Origin: Ureibacillus sp.
GTDB taxonomy: Bacteria; Bacillota; Bacilli; Bacillales_A; Planococcaceae
Assembly: GCA_031178355.1 (NCBI GenBank)
Contig: JAPSJC010000008.1
Span: 1 to 64,000, forward strand
DNA length: 64,000 nt
Direction of reading: 5' to 3'
Numbering within the stretch: position 1 is the first letter of the stretch; every line of letters begins with the position of its first letter. The position numbers were made by a program, and so were the translations under genes. Below are positions 11,585-21,020 of the stretch, piece after piece. The notes under the pieces were generated by a model that did no database searches, was not told the DNA's origin, and saw only the letters and a program-made list of their open reading frames with translations.

Positions 11585-14344
11585 TTAAACGTAATATTTT
11601 TCAACAACGTCTGCACAACGAGCACAAAGCGTTGGATGATTTTCGTGTTGTCCTACTGTTTCGGCATATGACCAACAGCGATCACATTTTTCACCATTAG
11701 CTTTTTCAACAACAATTGATGTTTGATCAAGAACAATTGCATCCTCAGGTGCATCTGCCTTATTTCCTACAACATGCAGTTGAGAAACGATAGAGATTTG
11801 AGCAAAATTTACAGCCTCATCATTAATAATGTCGACAACATTGCTATCAGCGTAAATTAATACTTTTGCTTCTAAAGATTTCCCAATTACCTTTGCGTTA
11901 CGAGCTTGCTCTAATGCTTTTAACAATTCATCACGCAGTACAATGACTTTTGCCCATTTTTCACGTAATTGTGGGAAGTTACTACGTTCATCAACTTCAG
12001 GGAAGTCAGTTAATTGAACAGAAGCTGCTTCTTCATTTAGATAAGACCATAATTCATCTGTTGTATGAGGAATAATTGGTGTTAACACTTTCAATAAAGT
12101 TAACAACGTATCATACATTACTGTTTGCATTGCACGACGATCTTTGTTATCTGCCCCTTCAATATAAACAACATCTTTGGCGATATCTAAATAGAAAGCA
12201 GATAATTCAATAGCAACAAAGTTATTTACTACATGATATACGTTAGAGAATTCATAACGATCGTAAGCAGTACGAACTTGTTTCAGTAAATCTTGTAAGC
12301 GCATGTACATGTATTGATCCATCTCACGTAGATCTTCATATGCAACACGATCCGTTTGGTTGTTATAGTCTGATAAGTTACCATGTAAGAAGCGTAATGT
12401 ATTACGGATTTTGCGATAAACTTCAGAAATTTGTTTTAACATATCCATTGAAATACGAACATCCGCAGTATAATCAACTGAAGCAACCCATAATCGTAGG
12501 ATATCTGCTCCATATTGATCCATTACTTTTTGAGGAATAATTACGTTTCCAATAGATTTACTCATTTTTCGACCTTCACCGTCAAGAACGAAACCATGTG
12601 TTAATAGTCCTTTATATGGAGCGTGGCCATTAATTGCAACAGAAGTAATTAATGAAGAGTTGAACCATCCACGGTGTTGGTCAGAACCTTCTAAATAAAG
12701 GTCAGCTGGATACTTCATACCACGTTCAACAAGTACACCTTGGTGAGTTGAACCAGAGTCAAACCAAACATCCATGATATCATTTTCCTTAGTAAACTCT
12801 CCATTTGGACTACCTGGATGAGTAAATCCTTCTGGTAATAAATCTTTCGCTTCACGTTGGAACCAAATGTTCGATCCATGTTCACGGAATAAAGAAGAAA
12901 TATGTGCAATCGTCTCTGGCGTAATAATTGGCTCATTATTTTCTGCATAGAAAATTGGAATCGGTACACCCCATGCACGTTGACGAGAAATTACCCAGTC
13001 ACCACGGTCACGAAGCATATTATACAGACGCGTTTCACCCCAAGATGGTGTGAATTCTGTATCACGAACTGCTTGTAATAACTCATCACGGAACATAGCC
13101 ACTGAAGCAAACCATTGTGGTGTTGCTCGATAAATAACTGGTTTTTTCGTACGCCAGTCATGTGGATAAGAGTGAACGAATTTTGCAACTTTTAATAATG
13201 CACCTAACTCTTGTAATTTTTCAACCATTACAGGATTTGCTTTTTCATAAAATAGACCTTCGAAACCAGGTGCTTCATCAGTGTAGCAACCGCGGTTATC
13301 TACCGGGCTTAATACTGGTAAGTCATAACGTTTACCTACTTGATAGTCATCTTCACCGTGACCTGGTGCGGTGTGAACACAACCAGTACCTGCTTCAGTT
13401 GTAACATGATCGCCAAGCATTATGAGAGAGTCGCGTTTATAAATTGGGTGTTCTGCTACTAATCGATCTAAGCTTTCACCTTTAACTTCTTGCACGACAT
13501 CATAAGATTCCCAACCTAATTCAGCAGCTACTTTTTCAAGCAAATCTTTCGCTACGATGTATTTTTCGTTATTTGCCTCTACTACTGTATACGTAATTTC
13601 TGGGTTTACCGAGATCCCTAAGTTAGCTGGAATCGTCCAAGGTGTTGTCGTCCAGATGATGAACTTTGCGTCCTCAGGCACAACTCCTTTTGCATCTTTT
13701 AGACTAAATGCTACATAGATTGAATACGACTCTACATCTTTATATTCGATTTCCGCTTCAGCAAGAGCTGATTCAGAAGAAGGTGACCAATAGACTGGTT
13801 TTAATCCTTTGTAAATATAACCTTTTTCAGCCATTTTACCGAATACTTCAATTTGTCGCGCTTCAAACTCCGGTTTTAGTGTGATATATGGATTATCCCA
13901 ATCCCCACGAACACCTAGACGACGGAATTGACCTTTTTGGTTTTCGATTTGTTCATATGCGTATTCTTCACAAAGCTTCCGGAATTCAGCAACCGTCATT
14001 TCTTTACGATTTACACCTTTGTTCGTTAAAGCTTGCTCAATTGGTAATCCGTGAGTATCCCAACCTGGAATATATGGAACATGGTATCCCGTCATTGAAC
14101 GATGACGATTAATCATGTCTTTAATTACTTTGTTTAAAGCATGACCAATGTGAATGTCACCATTAGCATATGGAGGTCCATCGTGTAATACAAATTCAGG
14201 ACGCCCTTCTGTACGGTTATTCACTAACGCATTAATATCCATTTCGTCCCATTTTTCTTGAATTTTAGGCTCATTTGCAGGTAAGTTTCCGCGCATTGGG
14301 AAATCTGTTTTTGGCATTAATAATGTATCTTTATATTCTACCAT
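11585..14344 (-). CDS. ileS: Isoleucyl-tRNA synthetase
   Basis: Charges tRNA-Ile and edits mischarged valine. A class Ia synthetase of 919 aa: HIGH-type signature [15 protein letters not shown] (about residue 57), editing-domain motif [12 protein letters not shown] (about 230), KMSKS loop at [10 protein letters not shown] (about 595), and a C-terminal zinc finger CDRCW...CARC near residue 890. This is the bacterial, mupirocin-sensitive type by length and zinc finger. It is controlled by the T-box leader upstream and has GGAGG before the ATG. Confidence 0.97.
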   Translation of the reverse strand: MVEYKDTLLMPKTDFPMRGNLPANEPKIQEKWDEMDINALVNNRTEGRPEFVLHDGPPYANGDIHIGHALNKVIKDMINRHRSMTGYHVPYIPGWDTHGLPIEQALTNKGVNRKEMTVAEFRKLCEEYAYEQIENQKGQFRRLGVRGDWDNPYITLKPEFEARQIEVFGKMAEKGYIYKGLKPVYWSPSSESALAEAEIEYKDVESYSIYVAFSLKDAKGVVPEDAKFIIWTTTPWTIPANLGISVNPEITYTVVEANNEKYIVAKDLLEKVAAELGWESYDVVQEVKGESLDRLVAEHPIYKRDSLIMLGDHVTTEAGTGCVHTAPGHGEDDYQVGKRYDLPVLSPVDNRGCYTDEAPGFEGLFYEKANPVMVEKLQELGALLKVAKFVHSYPHDWRTKKPVIYRATPQWFASVAMFRDELLQAVRDTEFTPSWGETRLYNMLRDRGDWVISRQRAWGVPIPIFYAENNEPIITPETIAHISSLFREHGSNIWFQREAKDLLPEGFTHPGSPNGEFTKENDIMDVWFDSGSTHQGVLVERGMKYPADLYLEGSDQHRGWFNSSLITSVAINGHAPYKGLLTHGFVLDGEGRKMSKSIGNVIIPQKVMDQYGADILRLWVASVDYTADVRISMDMLKQISEVYRKIRNTLRFLHGNLSDYNNQTDRVAYEDLREMDQYMYMRLQDLLKQVRTAYDRYEFSNVYHVVNNFVAIELSAFYLDIAKDVVYIEGADNKDRRAMQTVMYDTLLTLLKVLTPIIPHTTDELWSYLNEEAASVQLTDFPEVDERSNFPQLREKWAKVIVLRDELLKALEQARNAKVIGKSLEAKVLIYADSNVVDIINDEAVNFAQISIVSQLHVVGNKADAPEDAIVLDQTSIVVEKANGEKCDRCWSYAETVGQHENHPTLCARCADVVEKYYV

Positions 14345-14389
14345 TTAATTTTCCTCCTATTTTTTCGTCTTCTAATATTTGTCTTTTGT

Positions 14390-14678
14390 ACAATAAAAAA
14401 GCTCCTCATCCCTAAAAGGGACGAGAAGCTATGCACTCGTGGTACCACCCTAATTTGCAAAAATTACAAAAATATAATTTTTGCCTCTTAGACACTGTAA
14501 CGTCGTGTGAATACGAAATCACTTACTCTAATAAAAATTTCTGTGATTTAGCTCTAGAGTGATGTTCATTTTTGAAACTAAGTTCGAGCTTCCACCGTCC
14601 TCGAATCGCTTTACCTGTTGTCAAAAAATACTGTCTCCGTCAATGCCAAATAATGATATATAAATTTTTAACTACGTG
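14390..14678 (-). promoter_or_regulatory. T-box riboswitch (tRNA-Ile) in the ileS leader
   Basis: The minus-strand leader contains the T-box AGGGTGGTACCACG (about 14436-14450), whose UGGU bulge pairs with the tRNA acceptor end. It is followed by the terminator hairpin AGCTTCTCGTCCC/GGGATGAGGAGCT and a T tract (14394-14430). In Stem I the sequence GAACATCACT offers ATC, an isoleucine codon, as specifier, matching the downstream gene. Uncharged tRNA-Ile would stabilise the antiterminator. Confidence 0.93.
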
Positions 14679-14684
14679 TGAATC

Positions 14685-14714
14685 AGTATATGAAAGAATT
14701 TTAATTCATGTCAA
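14685..14714 (-). promoter_or_regulatory. Sigma-A promoter of ileS
   Basis: TTGACA, 18-bp spacer, TATACT on the minus strand, between the divIVA stop and the T-box leader. It predicts a transcript start near 14678. Confidence 0.8.
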
Positions 14715-14742
14715 GTGAAAAAGGTTAATTTAGTAAAAAAAA

Positions 14743-15345
14743 TTATAAAAGGTGTTTTAACTCATCATTTGTAATTTCGACTTCATCGTCTTTTTCATAA
14801 TACGTATTAGACTTTTCGACTTGATACGTGTTTGCTTCTTCTTCATTTCTTTTATGATTTTGAATTTCTGTTAAGCTAATATCATATTCCATTAGAGTGT
14901 TCCAATCATCGGATTTCAACATATCTAACTGAGCTTCAACGAGCATTTTAAATCGGTTACGGAATACTTTAGATTGTTTTTTCAAGTCATTAATTTCTAT
15001 TGCGATTTTTCGTGATTTTGATAGCGATTCATTAATAATACGATCAGCATTTTTTTCTGCTTCTTTAATAATTAACTTTGCTTCTTGTTGTGCATTTCTA
15101 CGTACTTCTTCAGCTGCCTCTTGTGCAACAACAATTGACTTTTGTAGAGTTTCTTCGAGTGTATTATAATGTGACATGCGTTCTGTCATTGTCTTAATTT
15201 TTTCTTCTAACTCTTTTTTCTCACGTAAAATAATCTCGTAATCTTTTATTACTTGATCTAAAAATTCGTTCACTTCATCCTCAACGTACCCGCGGAATCC
15301 ACGTGTGAATTCTTTGTTATGTATATCAAGAGGTGATAATGGCAT
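14743..15345 (-). CDS. divIVA: Septum site-determining protein DivIVA
   Basis: Coiled-coil polar and septal scaffold that binds curved membrane and recruits division-site and chromosome-anchoring proteins. The N-terminal lipid-binding domain MPLSPLDIHNKEFTRGFRGY is clear, followed by long heptad-rich coiled coil (about residues 25-140) and an acidic tail. At 200 aa it is somewhat longer than the 164-aa B. subtilis protein, the extra part being a charged C-terminal tail. It lies between ylmH and ileS, its conserved position. Confidence 0.95.
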   Translation of the reverse strand: MPLSPLDIHNKEFTRGFRGYVEDEVNEFLDQVIKDYEIILREKKELEEKIKTMTERMSHYNTLEETLQKSIVVAQEAAEEVRRNAQQEAKLIIKEAEKNADRIINESLSKSRKIAIEINDLKKQSKVFRNRFKMLVEAQLDMLKSDDWNTLMEYDISLTEIQNHKRNEEEANTYQVEKSNTYYEKDDEVEITNDELKHLL

Positions 15346-15439
15346 TTAACTACACTCCTTTGTCCGTCGTTTTAATTTCTATTATACAGATGATAAATAA
15401 TCTTCGCATTATAATTTGATAAATTTTAACAAAGGAGAA

Positions 15440-16225
15440 TTATTTTTGTTCTAAATAGCCAATAAAAAGTCGAATTTTCTCCTTCTTTGTCCTACCTTCG
15501 ATCGTTTGTATTCTTAAACGCCCAAATCCACTAACAGATAAAATATCCCCTTCTTGTAATTCAAAAGAAACAGATTCCCTCACTGTCCAATTAACTTTGA
15601 CTTTACCAGCTTGGATTAGTAATTTAGATTTTTCACGTGAAATCTTTAAGGCAGTGGAAAGAATCGTATCCAATCGCATAGAAGAAACGGTAAATGATTG
15701 ATTCACCCAATTTTCTCCACTTTGAATAATTAGTAAAGAATCATTAACTTGTTCCAGTTGAATTTTGGCCTTCCCTATACTAACTAAATTCGTTTCTATA
15801 TATTCTGCAATTTCTGTTGATATAGCAACTTGTATTTCATCTTCTGCTAATTTGATATCTCCAAATTTTGAACGGCTCATACCTAGTGAAAGTATTGCTC
15901 CTAAAACATCTCGATGTTTTAGTTGAATGAATTTAGAAGGGTATTTAATAGAAAAAATAGAAATTTGAAAATCATCATTAGTCGGCTGCATATAAATTGG
16001 ACAGATGATCATTCTCTGTCTTTCAGCCTCTTCAAATATGCCAGTTGAGTGAATACTAAGGTCTTCATTTTGTCCAATAATCGATTTGATAATAAATTGT
16101 TCCCTTGGATCTAAAAAATCTGTTAGACGTAATTGATGACGGTACTCTACATCCCGTTGCCATTCCATCACACGTTCAATGAAGGGCTGCTCGTCTTTTC
16201 TAAAATGTTGGATAAGATGTTCCAT
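15440..16225 (-). CDS. ylmH: YlmH-family S4-domain RNA-binding protein
   Basis: The 261-aa protein has a C-terminal S4 RNA-binding domain (about residues 185-245, containing SREKSKLLIQAGKVKVNW) after a YlmH N-terminal domain. From recent literature on the family, YlmH binds obstructed 50S subunits and acts in ribosome-associated quality control; that role is family knowledge, not visible here. It follows ylmG after a terminator-like hairpin and precedes divIVA. A good Shine-Dalgarno sequence (AAAGGAG) precedes the ATG. Confidence 0.9.
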   Translation of the reverse strand: MEHLIQHFRKDEQPFIERVMEWQRDVEYRHQLRLTDFLDPREQFIIKSIIGQNEDLSIHSTGIFEEAERQRMIICPIYMQPTNDDFQISIFSIKYPSKFIQLKHRDVLGAILSLGMSRSKFGDIKLAEDEIQVAISTEIAEYIETNLVSIGKAKIQLEQVNDSLLIIQSGENWVNQSFTVSSMRLDTILSTALKISREKSKLLIQAGKVKVNWTVRESVSFELQEGDILSVSGFGRLRIQTIEGRTKKEKIRLFIGYLEQK

Positions 16226-16292
16226 CGTGTACTCCTTTTTTATCTCTTCCTTATTACGACTATTTTACACTAAGTATTCGATAAATAAAAAA

Positions 16293-16308
16293 CCCTACTA
16301 CAGTAGGG
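16293..16308 (-). terminator. Terminator-like hairpin between ylmG and ylmH
   Basis: CCCTACTGTAGTAGGG, a perfect short stem, followed on the minus strand by TTTTTTATTT. It probably reduces read-through from the ylmE-sepF-ylmG unit into ylmH. Confidence 0.75.
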
Positions 16309-16321
16309 AATTTAACATTAT

Positions 16322-16603
16322 TTATACTAATGCAAGATAAATGTTTTGTATAACTATGAAAAGGCCCTGTTTAATGAAACCTAATAGTAATAATGCAATG
16401 ATTGGTGAAAAGTCAATCATCCCAATTGGTGGAATAAATTTTCTAAAGAAGCCTAAATATGGCTCTACCACTTTAGCAAGAAGTTTCCCTACACTTGAAT
16501 CATGTGCAGAAGGTATCCATGACATTAGTATGTAACCAATAATCATAAATTGATAAATAGTAAATAAGATATCTACAAATCTTAGTATTTCAAACAAGCC
16601 CAT
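16322..16603 (-). CDS. ylmG: YggT-family membrane protein YlmG
   Basis: A 93-aa protein with two long hydrophobic segments (about residues 10-30 and 65-88), separated by the conserved loop WIPSAHDSSVG...PYLGFFRKFIPP typical of the YggT/YlmG family. Its position directly after sepF suggests a link to division or membrane organisation, as proposed for the family; no enzymatic motif is visible. The Shine-Dalgarno sequence is GTGAGG. Confidence 0.9.
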   Translation of the reverse strand: MGLFEILRFVDILFTIYQFMIIGYILMSWIPSAHDSSVGKLLAKVVEPYLGFFRKFIPPIGMIDFSPIIALLLLGFIKQGLFIVIQNIYLALV

Positions 16604-16626
16604 AAAGTTTTTACCTCACTAATTTT

Positions 16627-17085
16627 TTATATATCATCGTTTAAATAGTTTGTGACTTCACCAGATACCTCAACATTTTCAGGTGTACACAAGAATATAT
16701 CTGTACCGATTCTTTGGATATCCCCTGCTAATGCATAAACTGTACCACTTAAGAAGTCAATAATACGAATGCCTTGTTCTCGATCAATACGTTGTAAATT
16801 GACGATAATGGCACGTTTATTTTTTAAATGTTCAGCGATATCTTGTGCTTCTGCATAAACTCTCGGTTCTACTATTACCACTTTAGAATTCGAATTTTTT
16901 ATTGAATTCGCAGTTTGAATACTTACAACATTAAATGGTGTTTCTTGTTCTGTTTTGCGATCCTTTTTTGCACGAGTTTTTTGGGGTAGCTCTTGTTGTT
17001 TTACTGGAGGTTGACTAGGTGTTTCTAAGACTTCCTCGTCTTCTTCTAAATAAAAGAAGTTTTTTATTTTATTTTTCATACTCAT
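16627..17085 (-). CDS. sepF: Cell division protein SepF
   Basis: FtsZ-interacting protein that bundles FtsZ filaments and tethers them to membrane. The N-terminal amphipathic membrane-targeting helix (MSMKNKIKNFFY) is followed by an acidic and Lys/Gln-rich linker (about residues 15-50). The SepF/DUF552 core then has VVIVEPRVYAEAQDIAEHLK (about 70) and NLQRIDREQGIRIIDFLSG (about 95). At 152 aa it matches B. subtilis SepF. Confidence 0.95.
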   Translation of the reverse strand: MSMKNKIKNFFYLEEDEEVLETPSQPPVKQQELPQKTRAKKDRKTEQETPFNVVSIQTANSIKNSNSKVVIVEPRVYAEAQDIAEHLKNKRAIIVNLQRIDREQGIRIIDFLSGTVYALAGDIQRIGTDIFLCTPENVEVSGEVTNYLNDDI

Positions 17086-17102
17086 TCCTTATCCCCTCTT
17101 TT

Positions 17103-17771
17103 CTATCCAACAAGTGCTGTCCCAATTCTTACAAACGTTGCACCTTCTTCAACTGCAATTTCGAAATCATTAGACATGCCCATTGATAACTCAGTGCAAG
17201 GTGCATATGGTAAATTTAATTCAACAACTTGTTGTTGTAATTGTTTTAAATCTGAAAATACTTTTCTAATGACTGATTCATCATCCGTATTTGGTGCCAT
17301 TGTCATTAAACCAACAACACGGATTTTGGAGAATTGGCTTAAAGATTGGACAAATGATAATACTTCATCCCTATCAAGTCCATGCTTGGATTGTTCACCA
17401 GAAACATTTGCTTGTACAAAACAATTAATTGTTTTTTCCGCTCTTTTCTCAATTTCTTCTGCTAAACTCAATCTGTCAAGGGAATGAAGGTAATCGATTT
17501 CATTAATAACCTGTTTTACTTTTCTTGTTTGTAGGGAGCCTATAAAGTGCCAGATGGCATTATCTTTTATTTCTTCTTTTTTAGCTAATAATCCTTCTGG
17601 TCGATTCTCACCTAGGTGAACAATTTCATTTTCAATTGCTTCAAGCGTTCTCTCAACCGATACTTGTTTCGTTACTGCAATAATTGTGACTTGTTGAGAA
17701 GTATTTCCACGCTTTTTAGCTTCATCTATTCTTTGTTGAATTTGTATCAAATTTTCACTTATTTTAGCCAT
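17103..17771 (-). CDS. ylmE: YggS-family pyridoxal-phosphate homeostasis protein
   Basis: Alanine-racemase-fold single-domain protein that binds PLP and buffers cellular PLP. The PLP lysine motif [11 protein letters not shown] (about residue 30) is followed by [12 protein letters not shown] (about 80) and [29 protein letters not shown] at the C-terminus. At 222 aa it matches the family. The ORF lacks a strong Shine-Dalgarno sequence (only TTGGG) and is preceded by a long structured leader instead of ylmD. Confidence 0.93.
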   Translation of the reverse strand: MAKISENLIQIQQRIDEAKKRGNTSQQVTIIAVTKQVSVERTLEAIENEIVHLGENRPEGLLAKKEEIKDNAIWHFIGSLQTRKVKQVINEIDYLHSLDRLSLAEEIEKRAEKTINCFVQANVSGEQSKHGLDRDEVLSFVQSLSQFSKIRVVGLMTMAPNTDDESVIRKVFSDLKQLQQQVVELNLPYAPCTELSMGMSNDFEIAVEEGATFVRIGTALVG

Positions 17772-17774
17772 ATA

Positions 17775-18017
17775 TTACCCAACTTTACATCATTTTGTCC
17801 CGGTTAACCGGCCGTAAAACCAACTCGCAATAATTGGTGATAGTGATGATATTTAACAAACGTTAGTACCACTTATCTCCGAAAACGCCACGTCCTGTGC
17901 CATTGTCGATATGACCAAACATCGTGTTGGCCTCTGTGGTAACGTCTGAATGACATACATTCTGTGGACCCAACTAACAATCATTGGGGAAACCGCCAAT
18001 GATTGAAGTTTCACTTT
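17775..18017 (-). other. Structured leader of unknown function before ylmE
   Basis: A gap of about 295 bases between ylmC and ylmE, where B. subtilis has ylmD. It is visibly richer in GC than its flanks. It contains a 10-bp stem hairpin (17978-18005, CAATCATTGG/CCAATGATTG) and two 18-mers of form CCAACT..CAAT.ATTGG, exactly 150 bp apart and matching at 15 of 18 bases (17820-17837 and 17970-17987). A perfect 12-bp palindrome CCGGTTAACCGG lies at 17800-17811, 29 bases before the ylmE start. One minus-strand frame stays open for 36 codons ending at a TAA, but has no start. I do not recognise it as a named RNA family. Confidence 0.55.
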
Positions 18018-18023
18018 ATCTTT

Positions 18024-18052
18024 ATTGTAGCAATGTGTATGGTAATTTTCAA
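18024..18052 (-). promoter_or_regulatory. Sigma-A promoter upstream of the ylmE leader
   Basis: TTGAAA, 17-bp spacer, TACAAT on the minus strand, immediately after the ylmC stop. It gives ylmE-sepF-ylmG a vegetative start and a leader of about 245 nt. Confidence 0.75.
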
Positions 18053-18065
18053 TGATTAGCCAGCA

Positions 18066-18305
18066 CTATTCATATATTGATTTGACTAAAATGACATCTT
18101 TTCCTATTACTAAAATATCGTTTATGAACACTTTACTCACAGTCTCGTCACTTTGTAAAAAAGATAGGAACTTTTTAGGTTCCGATATAAGAAAAGCAAC
18201 AATTTTCCCTGTTTGCTCATCCACTTCAGCATCAATAATAAAACCTATAAATCTACCACTATTAGCTTCAATAATTTCCTTTTGTTGCACATCAGAAAAC
18301 CTCAT
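18066..18305 (-). CDS. ylmC: YlmC/YmxH-family sporulation-linked small protein
   Basis: 79-aa PRC-barrel-like protein (SGRFIGFIIDAEVDEQTGKIVAF). The family is conserved next to sigG in spore formers; its biochemical role is unknown. AAAGGGG precedes the ATG. It lies between the sigG terminator and the ylmE promoter, so it may be its own transcription unit. Confidence 0.88.
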   Translation of the reverse strand: MRFSDVQQKEIIEANSGRFIGFIIDAEVDEQTGKIVAFLISEPKKFLSFLQSDETVSKVFINDILVIGKDVILVKSIYE

Positions 18306-18334
18306 GTTCGTAACCCCTTTCTAAAAAAATAAAA

Positions 18335-18360
18335 ACGCACTAAGCTTTAACCTAGTGCGT
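18335..18360 (-). terminator. Intrinsic terminator of sigG
   Basis: ACGCACTAGG...CTTAGTGCGT stem followed by TTTTTATTTTTTT on the minus strand, 53 bases after the sigG stop. Confidence 0.88.
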
Positions 18361-18413
18361 CCATGTTATGATTAAATTTATATTATTAACTTTTTAGATA
18401 AACATGTATTTCA

Positions 18414-19196
18414 TTAATTCACTTTATAGTCTTTTTGCATTGTCTCAATTGCATTTTTTTCAAGTCTAGAAATTTGCGCTTGTGAAATACCCAATGATTT
18501 AGCAATTTCTGTTTGAGTTTCCCCGTAGTAAAATCTTTTTGCTAGGATCATTTGCTGTCTTTCATCAAGTTTTTGCATACTCTCTTTTACACTAACATAT
18601 GCAACCCATTGATCCTCTGATACATCATCGTCACGCAGTTGGTCCATAATAAAGACTGCATCGCCACCATCGGAATAAATTGGTTCTTGTAAAGACAATG
18701 GGTCTTGAATTGCATCAAGTGCATACAGTACATCTTCTTTTTTCATTTCAATCATTTCAGCAAGTTGTTCAATTGTAGGTTCATATAAATTTTCTGAAAT
18801 GAACTTCTCCTTTGCCTGCATTGCTTTGTATGCAATATCTCTTAATGATCTTGAAACTCTAAGTGCGTGGTGATCACGTAAGTGTCTACGAATTTCGCCA
18901 ATTATCATTGGTACAGCATATGTTGAAAATCGTACATTATGCTTTAAGTCAAAATGATCAATTGCTTTTAATAAACCGATACATCCTACTTGAAATAGGT
19001 CATCAGCTTGTTCACCACGATACGAAAATCTACCTACTATACTTAATACAAGGCGAAGATTACATATAACTAACTCATCTCTTACCCATTCTTCTCCACT
19101 TTGTAATCGAACAAACAACTCTCTCATCTCTTCATGTTTTAGTACTGGCAAAGAAGCTGTATCAACACCACAAAGCTCTACTTTTGTTCGCACCAT
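18414..19196 (-). CDS. sigG: RNA polymerase sigma factor SigG (forespore)
   Basis: Late forespore sigma factor. Sigma region 2 (NLRLVLSIVGRFSYRGEQADDLFQVGCIGLLKAIDHFD, from about residue 46), region 3, and region 4 with ETQTEIAKSLGISQAQISRLEK near the C-terminus. The ORF track starts at 19361 (315 aa), but the ATG at 19196 has GGAGG at good spacing and begins MVRTKVELCGVDT, matching SigG. It gives the family length of 260 aa, and a sigma-F-like promoter lies inside the discarded extension. Hence the shorter start. Confidence 0.95.
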   Translation of the reverse strand: MVRTKVELCGVDTASLPVLKHEEMRELFVRLQSGEEWVRDELVICNLRLVLSIVGRFSYRGEQADDLFQVGCIGLLKAIDHFDLKHNVRFSTYAVPMIIGEIRRHLRDHHALRVSRSLRDIAYKAMQAKEKFISENLYEPTIEQLAEMIEMKKEDVLYALDAIQDPLSLQEPIYSDGGDAVFIMDQLRDDDVSEDQWVAYVSVKESMQKLDERQQMILAKRFYYGETQTEIAKSLGISQAQISRLEKNAIETMQKDYKVN

Positions 19197-19242
19197 CTTC
19201 TTTTCCTCCGAACTATATTTTTTTATCTCTGAACTGTTTTTT

Positions 19243-19271
19243 AAGTTTGTCCGGATTAAAAAAGAATATGC
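19243..19271 (-). promoter_or_regulatory. Candidate sigma-F/sigma-G promoter of sigG
   Basis: On the minus strand: GCATA, 14-bp spacer, GGACAAACTT. This fits the forespore sigma-F consensus (GYATA, about 15 bp, GGnnAnAnT). It predicts an RNA start near 19236, about 40 bases before the sigG ATG. Confidence 0.65.
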
Positions 19272-19436
19272 ACGATATATCCGTCCAATTTCATCCAATG
19301 AATTTGATAACTTCTTAGAATAATCAAATTTAAACGATGATAACGTACAGATATCATGCATATAATAATGAGAGAAAAGTATCTTACTTTAAGTACGAAA
19401 CCTTTTAGTTAAAATATTCTGTTATTAGTAATTTAA

Positions 19437-20144
19437 TTAAGAAATCGGTTGATTTAAATGTTCCCTTAAATCTAAAATGATTTTTTTCTCGAGACGCGAG
19501 ATATAGGATTGAGAAATTCCTAAGTGATCTGCAACCTCTTTTTGTGTCATTTCTTGTTTTCCATTTAAACCGAAGCGACACTCCATTATATACCTTTCTC
19601 GTTCACTTAAGCCGTTAATCGCTTGAAACATCGTTGCACGTTCAATTTTTTTCTCTACATCATTCATAATAATTTCTTCTTCTGTCCCTAATATATCTGA
19701 TAATAATAATTCGTTCCCATCAGGATCAGAATTTAATGGCTCATCTAATGAAACTTCGCCTTTCATTCGACTCGTTTTTCTTAGATGCATTAAAATTTCG
19801 TTTTCTATACAGCGAGAAGCATAAGTAGCAAGTTTTATATTTTTTTCTGTGTTAAATGTTTCGATTGCCTTTATTAATCCAATTGAGCCGATACTAATTA
19901 AATCTTCTATAGGTGTACCTGTATTATCAAATCTTCTAGCGATATAAACAACTAGTCTTAAATTTCTCTCAATTAATGTATCGCGGGCTCTAAGATCTCC
20001 ATTCATAAAGGCTTCAATAACTGTCATTTCTTCTTCTCTAGTTAATGGTACTGGCAATGAATCGTGCCCCCCTATATAGTACGTTCCCTTGACTCGAAAC
20101 TTACTCCAAATTTTTTGAAAAAAGGCTATTACAGTTTTAAACAA
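19437..20144 (-). CDS. sigE: RNA polymerase sigma factor SigE precursor (mother cell)
   Basis: Early mother-cell sigma factor made as pro-SigE. A basic, amphipathic N-terminal extension ([19 protein letters not shown], about residues 8-26) fits the membrane-bound pro-sequence cleaved by SpoIIGA. Region 2 follows ([34 protein letters not shown]) and region 4 is [20 protein letters not shown]. 235 aa. The start is TTG, seven bases after GGGGGA; the nearby ATG is in a frame that stops at once. It is 31 bases downstream of spoIIGA, forming the spoIIG operon. Confidence 0.96.
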   Translation of the reverse strand: MFKTVIAFFQKIWSKFRVKGTYYIGGHDSLPVPLTREEEMTVIEAFMNGDLRARDTLIERNLRLVVYIARRFDNTGTPIEDLISIGSIGLIKAIETFNTEKNIKLATYASRCIENEILMHLRKTSRMKGEVSLDEPLNSDPDGNELLLSDILGTEEEIIMNDVEKKIERATMFQAINGLSERERYIMECRFGLNGKQEMTQKEVADHLGISQSYISRLEKKIILDLREHLNQPIS

Positions 20145-20175
20145 TCATTTTCCCCCTTTATGAATTAACTTGAAG

Positions 20176-21000
20176 TTAAAGCGCTAAAACGTGTAATATC
20201 ATTTGTGCATCTTGTGGATACTTGGAATCATTGCGAGTAAATACAACATATTCATCATAGATTTCTTTATTTGTAGTTCCACTTATTTTCAGTCGATCAA
20301 ATCGAAATGCAAGTACTGTGGACTTCTCTTTTTGCACAGTGGAGAGTGTCAAAATTCGAATTTTGGGGTATACATTCGATGGGAACATATCTAACTTATA
20401 AGGATTATTTTCATCCCATTTAAGTAAAGCATCATGAAAATCATCAGGTAAGTTTTTTGAAACAGCATTATATGAAAGAAAGTGCACTGGTTTTTGACTC
20501 ATCGGCTCCACACATTCATTACCTGTATCAATAAAACCTCTAATTTGATATGCTTTTTGCAATAGTACTAATTCACATTCAACAACAAACGAGAACTGTA
20601 TTTTCTCTTGTTTCATATTTCTCCACTTTACATGAATAGCAGATAAACTTATGAATGCAATAGACGTACAGAATATGAAAAAAAGAAAATCAGATTGGTT
20701 AAGTAAAAATGGCAATATACTCGTTAATAATCCACCTAGAAAAAATGTTGCAATTACTAGTACAGTTCCTTGTTTTAATAGTGTTTGAATTTTAAATGAA
20801 AACGCTACCCCAATCAGAATGACGAAACTAAGCACAGCTCCAAGTAAAGAATGATGCAAAATACTTGCGACAAGTCCGCTACAAAATGCACTTAGGATCA
20901 ACCTACTTCGCTTAACATACAAACCCGTTATTTCTTGTGTAAATTTTAATAAAAAGTAATTGAATAACGTATTGTATAGTACGAGTAATTCTCCAATCAT
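20176..21000 (-). CDS. spoIIGA: Sporulation sigma-E factor-processing peptidase SpoIIGA
   Basis: Membrane-embedded aspartic protease that removes the SigE pro-sequence after a forespore signal. About five N-terminal hydrophobic segments (residues 1-120) are followed by a soluble domain with the retroviral-protease-like motif RGFIDTGNECVEP (about residue 155), whose DTG aspartate is catalytic in the family. At 274 aa it is shorter than the roughly 309-aa B. subtilis protein. AGGAGG precedes the ATG. First gene of the spoIIG operon. Confidence 0.94.
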   Translation of the reverse strand: MIGELLVLYNTLFNYFLLKFTQEITGLYVKRSRLILSAFCSGLVASILHHSLLGAVLSFVILIGVAFSFKIQTLLKQGTVLVIATFFLGGLLTSILPFLLNQSDFLFFIFCTSIAFISLSAIHVKWRNMKQEKIQFSFVVECELVLLQKAYQIRGFIDTGNECVEPMSQKPVHFLSYNAVSKNLPDDFHDALLKWDENNPYKLDMFPSNVYPKIRILTLSTVQKEKSTVLAFRFDRLKISGTTNKEIYDEYVVFTRNDSKYPQDAQMILHVLAL

Positions 21001-21020
21001 TTTAGCGTCCTCCTAAAGAT

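Noticed and set aside
12715-13188. Minus-strand ORFs of 87 and 65 codons within ileS
   Set aside because: Out-of-frame shadows on the same strand as an intact 919-codon ileS.
17880-17990. Possible small protein ending GRGVFGDKWY in the ylmE leader
   Set aside because: Frame is open for about 36 codons but has no start codon with a ribosome binding site, and structure explains the region at least as well.
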